The notes under the pieces were generated by a model that was given only the letters and a program-made list of their open reading frames with translations, was not told where the DNA came from and ran no database searches. A program made the translations under genes and the position numbers. 18,078 nucleotides of DNA from an uncultured Eubacteriales bacterium (lineage in GTDB: Bacteria > Bacillota > Clostridia > Oscillospirales > CAG-272): NCBI GenBank assembly GCA_934378145.1, contig CAKXXW010000035.1, forward strand, positions 1-18,078, read 5' to 3'. Below are positions 13,913 through 18,078 of the stretch, piece by piece. The first letter of the stretch is position 1, and every line of letters starts with the position of its first letter.

Positions 13913-14925
13913 TGCGTGTCCCTCTTGTCGAGAAGAGAATAAAGTATCCCCTTCATTTCGTCAAGCGTCAGCGCCGAATTGAGCGCGGCGCGGGCGGATG
14001 CCGAGCCGCGGAAGCCCTTCGAGTAGAAGGAGATCCTTCCCCTTGCCTCGGCGACACCGCGGTTGCCTCTCCCGCTGACGAGCGAGGTGAGGTGCCGCAC
14101 CGCCGTTTCTATCCTTTCCTCATCGGTCGGATGGGTATAGTCCCTCCCGTCGAGCGCCGCCGAGATCTCACCGAACAGCCACGGGTTTCCGAGAGTCCCC
14201 CGCGCGAGCATAAGCCCGTCGCAACCGGTATATTCGAGCATACGGAGGGCATCCGCCGCCGAATTTATGTCTCCGTTGCCTATAACAGGCACCGAGACAG
14301 CCTTTTTCACATTCTTTATCACATCGAGGTCGACCCCGGGCGAGTAGAAGCGGTCGCGCGTCCTTCCGTGGATGCAGATGAGCGCGGCACCCGAGTCCTC
14401 AAGCATCTTCGCAAATTCCGGAGCGTTTATGTGCGCGCTGTCCCAGCCCGCGCGGATCTTCACCGTGACGGGAAGAGAGACAGCCTCCGCAACGGCACGG
14501 ACGACCGCCGATGCCCGCCCGGGATCCTTCATGAGTGCCGAGCCTTCGCCGTTCCCCGTGACCTTCTTCACCGGACAGCCCATATTTATGTCGATCGCGC
14601 AGGGGCGGGCGCCCGACGCTCCGCGGTAGGTCATCCCGGAAAGCAGCCCTGCCGCCCTCGCCATAAACTCCGGCTCACCGCCGAAGATCTGCACCGCCGT
14701 AGGGGGATCTCCCTCCCCGATGAAGGCGAGATCCGCCGATTTATGAAGTGCGCCCGAGCGCGAAAGCTCGTCGTAGCAGAGCGCCTTCGCCGACACCATC
14801 TCGGTGACGGTGTATTCGGCTCCCTGTTCGGCGCATATGCGGCGGAAGAACCTGTCCGAAAAGCCCGCCATCGGTGCGAGCATAAGTCCCTGCCGCAGGA
14901 CAGTATCACCTATTTTTACAGACAT
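13909..14925 (-). CDS. dus: tRNA-dihydrouridine synthase, DusB type
   Basis: This flavoenzyme reduces uridine to dihydrouridine in the tRNA D-loop region using NAD(P)H. The 338-residue protein has the complete TIM-barrel signature: LAPMAGFSDRFFR (16-28), INMGCPVKKVTGNGEGSAL with catalytic C117, VKIRAGWD with K156, IHGRTR with H186, VIGNGDI (214-220) and LARGTLGNPWLF (240-251) for phosphate binding of FMN. A helical C-terminal domain follows. The ATG at 14923-14925 shares its first base with the stop codon of the upstream lipoprotein (TAATG), and only a weak AGAAG lies before it, so translation probably depends on termination of the upstream gene. The next gene overlaps as ATGA. Pairing of a dus gene with a large lipoprotein is unexpected. 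Confidence 0.96.
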   Translation of the reverse strand: MSVKIGDTVLRQGLMLAPMAGFSDRFFRRICAEQGAEYTVTEMVSAKALCYDELSRSGALHKSADLAFIGEGDPPTAVQIFGGEPEFMARAAGLLSGMTYRGASGARPCAIDINMGCPVKKVTGNGEGSALMKDPGRASAVVRAVAEAVSLPVTVKIRAGWDSAHINAPEFAKMLEDSGAALICIHGRTRDRFYSPGVDLDVIKNVKKAVSVPVIGNGDINSAADALRMLEYTGCDGLMLARGTLGNPWLFGEISAALDGRDYTHPTDEERIETAVRHLTSLVSGRGNRGVAEARGRISFYSKGFRGSASARAALNSALTLDEMKGILYSLLDKRDTQ

Positions 14926-17336
14926 TATCTTCTGTCGTCCTTACCCTGAGGCTTCTTCGGCACGGGACGGACCTTCATATCCTCGTCTTCATCGTCTGCG
15001 GGCTTCTTTTTGCCCTTTCCCTTATCTCCCGTGCGCTTTTTGCCGTTGCCTATCTCGACTGTGTAGTTCTTTCTGAACCACATGACAAAGATCGTGATAA
15101 CGGCGATGAGCGCCGCGGCTCCGAGAACGGCAAGGACCACTATCAGCACGGTATTGCGGTATTCCTTCGCCGCGAAGATACCCGTGATCTTAAGCTCGGT
15201 AGCGTCCTCACTCTCTCCCGTCGGCTCGACCGAAAGGCGAAGAGCAAGAGAATTTTTGTTAAGTCCCGCCTTCCTGTACTCCGAGACATCGAAGGCGTAC
15301 GCCTGCTCTCCCGCGATGGCGCTGACGGGGCTTTCGTAGATCGCAAGGCTTCCGTCGTCGCGCTTCTGCTCAAGGCGGAGCGTGACCTTCGCCGGAGAGG
15401 AGAGCTTCATTATAAATATAATACTGTCGCCCGAGACGAGCGAGGCATCGACATCTCCGTTGAAGACTATGACGCTCTGCGCCGGTGAGGTGCGCTTCAC
15501 CGAGACGAGCAGTCCCGAGGAAAGCGAGGCAAACGACTCTCCGCCCACGGCATAAAATCCGAGCGTATCGCCCGCCGAGGTGAAGTCAAAGACCGACGAG
15601 GCATCGTAGTTGACCTTCACCGTCTCCTCCACGGTCTTGTCGGCAGCCTTTTCGACGACTCCCGCGGCTTCGCTGAGTGTCATACGGTTGACCGCCGCCG
15701 CGGCACGGTTGTTTTCGTAGAGCGAGTCCCATTTGCCGCCCTCGATCGCTCCGCCGATAAGCCCGCCTATCGGGTAATCGGTGTCGATATACTTCATCAT
15801 CGTGCGGATACGGTTGCGCGGCTCGAGCGGCTTGCCGCTCTCATCCGATGTGAAGAGTCCGCTCTTCCTGTCACCCGCGTCGATATGCGAGGAATAGATA
15901 AAGGCGCTGATGCTCTTCGTCTCGAGTGCGCAGTAATAGGCGTAGGCATAGGATGCCGCCTGATTTATCTCATCCGCGGTCGGGTCCTTGCTCTCCGAGA
16001 GCGCGACCGAGAATCCGTCGATAATTATCTTTCTCATCCCGCCTCCGCAGAGCATCTTCTCTGTCGGCATTATATCGACCGTCAGCGCGCGGAGGTTCGA
16101 GGGCGTGAGGTAATCTCCGTTGCCCGAATCGTCATACCATATCCTGTCGGGATCGACAGAGGTCGCCCTGATATTCGCGGCAACGCCCCACGGGAAATCT
16201 CCCGTCGCCGAGCTGTATGCGGCAAACTCGGAGAGGAATTCCGAACCCTTCATATCGGGGGAAGCGCCTCCCGCCTTTTTCAGCCTGTGGTCGATCGTGA
16301 TATAGACCTGTCCGTTTCCGCAATGCGAAACGAGGGAGGTATAGAGCGACCTCACAAGATCGTAGTAGGCTGCAAAATATTTATTCCCGAGATCGCCGCA
16401 GTCGCCGTTGACCGAAGGCGTGTTCGCTCCGATTCCGGCGATGAAGTCCGAGCAGAAGCCGACGCCCTTCGAGCTGTCGGTATAGCGTGCGGCGATATAG
16501 TCGAAAAATCCCGCCGCGCACGCCGCGCCCTCGGGCGAGGCGAAGTTTATCATATAGCTGTCCGAGCCTTTCTTCGTTCCCGGGCAGGCAAGGAGGGCAA
16601 GCGCGCCCGTCAGTTCCTCCTCGCTCTTTCCGAGCGAGAAGCGGAAATAGACCTTCACACCGCTGTCGGTGAGAAAGCGCACGCGCTTATCGAGCGCCGA
16701 GATCGCCGAGGGCGAGATGAAATAGCTCCTGCCGTTATAGATATAGCTCTCGGCTCCGTTGCCGTCAAAGGTGAGGTATTCGTCGAGCTTTATGTCGATT
16801 ATCGCGTGCGAGACTCCGAGAAGCACCGCGTCGGTGTCCTCGGCAGGTGCAAGTCCCTTCATCGAAGCGGGATCATTCCGCTCGGGGCGGTTGCCCTCGC
16901 CGAGCAGCTCGGGATTGCTCACATATGCGGGAAAGGAGGTCGCCTGCACGAACCTGTTCGAGCCGCTGTCGACAAAAGCTCCGACGAAGCGGCAGGTAAG
17001 CAGTGAGGCATTGCCGTTCTCGGTCAGCGAAAGGTCGAAATCGAGGCGGTCGGCAGCCTTTTTCTTTGCCAAAGGCGAGACTCCCCCGCCCTGATAGTTC
17101 GCATCGTCAAGGCTCTGTCCAGGGCGGAGGGCAAAAAGATAAAGCTCCGATTCTCCCTTATAGCGTTCGAGAAGGTCGGGGTCGGGGCAGACCGTTACCT
17201 GTATCTTGTCCTTTGAGGTAAGGGACGCCTTCACCGTATCGGGGTCGACGGGGCCCTTCGCGCACGAGGCAAGGAAGGTCAGCGCCGCAAGCATAAGCAC
17301 CGCGGCGAAAATTACCGTAAGCCTGTATCTTTTCAT
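14925..17336 (-). CDS. Large DUF5722-like lipoprotein with C-terminal membrane anchor and charged tail
   Basis: The 803-residue protein has a lipoprotein signal with lipobox LASC and Cys25. Residues 170-555 resemble DUF5722, a predicted glycosidase-like domain of Firmicutes and Bacteroidota, with HAIIDIKLDEYLTF (177-190), YIYNGRSYFIS (198-208), DSGVKVYFRFSLG (224-236), GFCSDFIAGIGANTPS and MRKIIIDGFSVALSESK (434-450). Residues 580-720 look like a beta-sandwich, perhaps carbohydrate-binding. A membrane helix follows (about 729-754), then a 49-residue cytoplasmic tail rich in Lys with an acidic patch (DDEDED). Both ends would therefore be membrane-attached. The start at 17336 is supported by GAAGGAG 6 bases upstream. 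It is first in the chain with dus and the regulator. The DUF5722 assignment is from pattern memory and is only moderately sure; the substrate is unknown. Confidence 0.8.
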   Translation of the reverse strand: MKRYRLTVIFAAVLMLAALTFLASCAKGPVDPDTVKASLTSKDKIQVTVCPDPDLLERYKGESELYLFALRPGQSLDDANYQGGGVSPLAKKKAADRLDFDLSLTENGNASLLTCRFVGAFVDSGSNRFVQATSFPAYVSNPELLGEGNRPERNDPASMKGLAPAEDTDAVLLGVSHAIIDIKLDEYLTFDGNGAESYIYNGRSYFISPSAISALDKRVRFLTDSGVKVYFRFSLGKSEEELTGALALLACPGTKKGSDSYMINFASPEGAACAAGFFDYIAARYTDSSKGVGFCSDFIAGIGANTPSVNGDCGDLGNKYFAAYYDLVRSLYTSLVSHCGNGQVYITIDHRLKKAGGASPDMKGSEFLSEFAAYSSATGDFPWGVAANIRATSVDPDRIWYDDSGNGDYLTPSNLRALTVDIMPTEKMLCGGGMRKIIIDGFSVALSESKDPTADEINQAASYAYAYYCALETKSISAFIYSSHIDAGDRKSGLFTSDESGKPLEPRNRIRTMMKYIDTDYPIGGLIGGAIEGGKWDSLYENNRAAAAVNRMTLSEAAGVVEKAADKTVEETVKVNYDASSVFDFTSAGDTLGFYAVGGESFASLSSGLLVSVKRTSPAQSVIVFNGDVDASLVSGDSIIFIMKLSSPAKVTLRLEQKRDDGSLAIYESPVSAIAGEQAYAFDVSEYRKAGLNKNSLALRLSVEPTGESEDATELKITGIFAAKEYRNTVLIVVLAVLGAAALIAVITIFVMWFRKNYTVEIGNGKKRTGDKGKGKKKPADDEDEDMKVRPVPKKPQGKDDRR

Positions 17337-17369
17337 AGCATTCTCCTTCGGGTACAATTTATCATTTTA

Positions 17370-17398
17370 ATTATAGCACAAAAATGCTTTTTCGGCAA
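17370..17398 (-). promoter_or_regulatory. Promoter of the DUF5722-like/dus/regulator chain
   Basis: On the reverse strand TTGCCG (17393-17398), a 17-base spacer and a perfect TATAAT (17370-17375), preceded by TGC, form an extended -10 promoter. The start codon lies 34 bases downstream of the -10. No promoter of similar quality was noticed at the dus or regulator starts. Confidence 0.7.
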
Positions 17399-17413
17399 GG
17401 GCGCGAATATAAT
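17385..17413 (+). promoter_or_regulatory. Possible promoter of the TTG-start lipoprotein
   Basis: A perfect TATAAT sits at 17408-17413, but the -35 at 17 bases (TGCTTT, 17385-17390) is poor. It is back to back with the reverse promoter. Transcription from it would begin near 17420, which excludes the in-frame ATG at 17412 as a start. Confidence 0.5.
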
Positions 17414-17444
17414 GTATCGAAAAAACGCTACGGAGGAAAAAAAC

Positions 17445-17984
17445 TTGAGATACAGAAGACCCGCGCCCGTTATTTTTCTCGCATTGCTGCTTGCCGTCAC
17501 CCTGTTCCTTGCCGGCTGCGGCACGGACGGACAGGAGCGGCGGCTCGCCTTCCTCGGAAAGCCGCTTCGTGCCGAGATAGAGATCGTGAGGGGCGAAAAG
17601 AGCGGCGGTGGCATCCTTGAACTCGGAGGATCGGGCGACAGTGGCGGGCGCTTTATGCGGCTGACATTCACCTCGCCGAAGAGCCTTGAAGGCATCGTCG
17701 CCGAAAAGCGGGGAGACACCCTCACCTTACGCCTCGGCGGTAAGGACTTCTCCTCCCCCGAAGCATCGGAGGCTCTGCTCCGTGCGGGCGAGCTTTTCTC
17801 GGACACCGGCGTGCTTCTCTCCACCAAGAGAGTCCGAAACGGAGACGAAAACCTCACCGAGCTTGTCATGTCCTCCTCTGCGGGCGACCGCACCCTGACG
17901 CTGAACGACTCGGACAGACTTCTCTCGATCACCGCCGAGGACATAAAGGTGACCGTCGTCTGGCTCGAAAAACTCCCGGGCTGA
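17445..17984 (+). CDS. Small lipoprotein of unknown function, TTG start
   Basis: The 179-residue protein begins at TTG 17445, 8 bases after GGAGG at 17432-17436. The upstream in-frame ATG at 17412 overlaps the -10 box and has no ribosome site. The N-terminus RYRRPAP, a hydrophobic stretch and the lipobox LAGC with Cys25 mark a lipoprotein. The mature region is mainly predicted beta strands, with alternating segments such as LRAEIEIVRG, LTLRLGGKDF and LTELVMSSSAGDRTLTLND. No known domain was recognised. Similarly sized Clostridia lipoproteins fold as small beta domains, but this is only a resemblance. It is divergent from the DUF5722-like gene, and its stop codon is followed at once by a copy of the hairpin repeat. 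Confidence 0.8.
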   Translation: MRYRRPAPVIFLALLLAVTLFLAGCGTDGQERRLAFLGKPLRAEIEIVRGEKSGGGILELGGSGDSGGRFMRLTFTSPKSLEGIVAEKRGDTLTLRLGGKDFSSPEASEALLRAGELFSDTGVLLSTKRVRNGDENLTELVMSSSAGDRTLTLNDSDRLLSITAEDIKVTVVWLEKLPG

Positions 17985-18078
17985 CTACGGGGGATTACGG
18001 GAGACGCGACGGGAGACGCGGGGAACTTTCTTAGAAGAAAGTTCCCCGCACCCTTCAAAGAACTTGCTCAAATGTCTT
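17985..18078. repeat. Hairpin repeat copy 5 with its GGGAGAC tract, open at window end
   Basis: Directly after the stop codon come ACGGGGGATTACGGGAGACG and GACGGGAGACGCG repeats. A hairpin follows with arms GCGGGGAACTTTCT (18018-18031) and its exact complement (18036-18049), then CACCCTTCAAAGAACTTGCTCAAA. This is the cleanest copy of the plan seen at 9978 and, inverted, at 7145-7260. The window ends inside the element. Confidence 0.8.

Noticed and set aside
17333..18058. 241-codon reverse open frame over the last lipoprotein and the repeat
   Set aside because: It begins inside the hairpin repeat and overlaps a well-supported lipoprotein and its divergent promoters; the product is Ser/Arg-rich shadow.

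Overview
The window looks like a chromosomal segment of a GC-rich member of the Clostridia (Firmicutes), probably an uncultured gut relative of the Oscillospirales or Christensenellales. The evidence is strong AGGAGG-type ribosome binding sites, sigma-A promoters at or near TTGACA-17-TATAAT, five lipoproteins with clear lipoboxes, an RNase M5-like TOPRIM protein, a SpoIIQ-like M23 protein and an ABC transporter/DUF1854 pair. No rRNA, tRNA, CRISPR array, transposase or phage gene was seen. The lineage is inferred from protein style and was not tested by a search.

Layout. 1-1675: two reverse-strand surface lipoproteins, the first cut by the window edge and the second a BspA-type leucine-rich-repeat protein. 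1834-5243: housekeeping genes trpS (+), queA (-) and dapA (+), with a tandem-repeat spacer between trpS and queA. 5231-6669: reverse operon uppP then an RNase M5-like gene, which overlaps the end of dapA by 13 bp. 6670-7264: a gene-free block full of hairpins. 7265-9073: a lipoprotein with an endonuclease/exonuclease/phosphatase domain. 9227-9964: a membrane-anchored M23 (SpoIIQ-like) protein. 9965-10522: a second gene-free hairpin block. 10523-13359: a two-gene operon of an ABC exporter with an N-terminal PH-like/zinc-ribbon extension and a DUF1854 protein. 17336-13346 (reverse): a chain joined by stop/start overlaps, running from a large DUF5722-like lipoprotein with a C-terminal membrane anchor, through a tRNA-dihydrouridine synthase, to a small response-regulator-like protein. 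17445-17984: a short lipoprotein starting at TTG.

How the genes fit together. Much of the window concerns the cell envelope: lipid carrier recycling (uppP), peptidoglycan precursor supply through lysine/DAP synthesis (dapA), an M23 protein, five lipoproteins and an exporter. The rest is RNA metabolism: trpS, queA, dus and the RNase M5-like gene.

The most unusual material is non-coding. At least five copies of a hairpin element (stems of 12-14 bp, often with a UUCG loop and with paired base changes between copies) lie in the gene gaps, usually just after a stop codon and next to GACGGGAGAC-like short repeats. Two gaps are bounded by inverted copies and look like MITE-type or mosaic intergenic elements. 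One has a densely folded core with mutually exclusive pairings. A separate family of tandem units of about 107 bp fills the trpS-queA gap. The best protein-level candidate for an incompletely described system is the ABC/DUF1854 pair.
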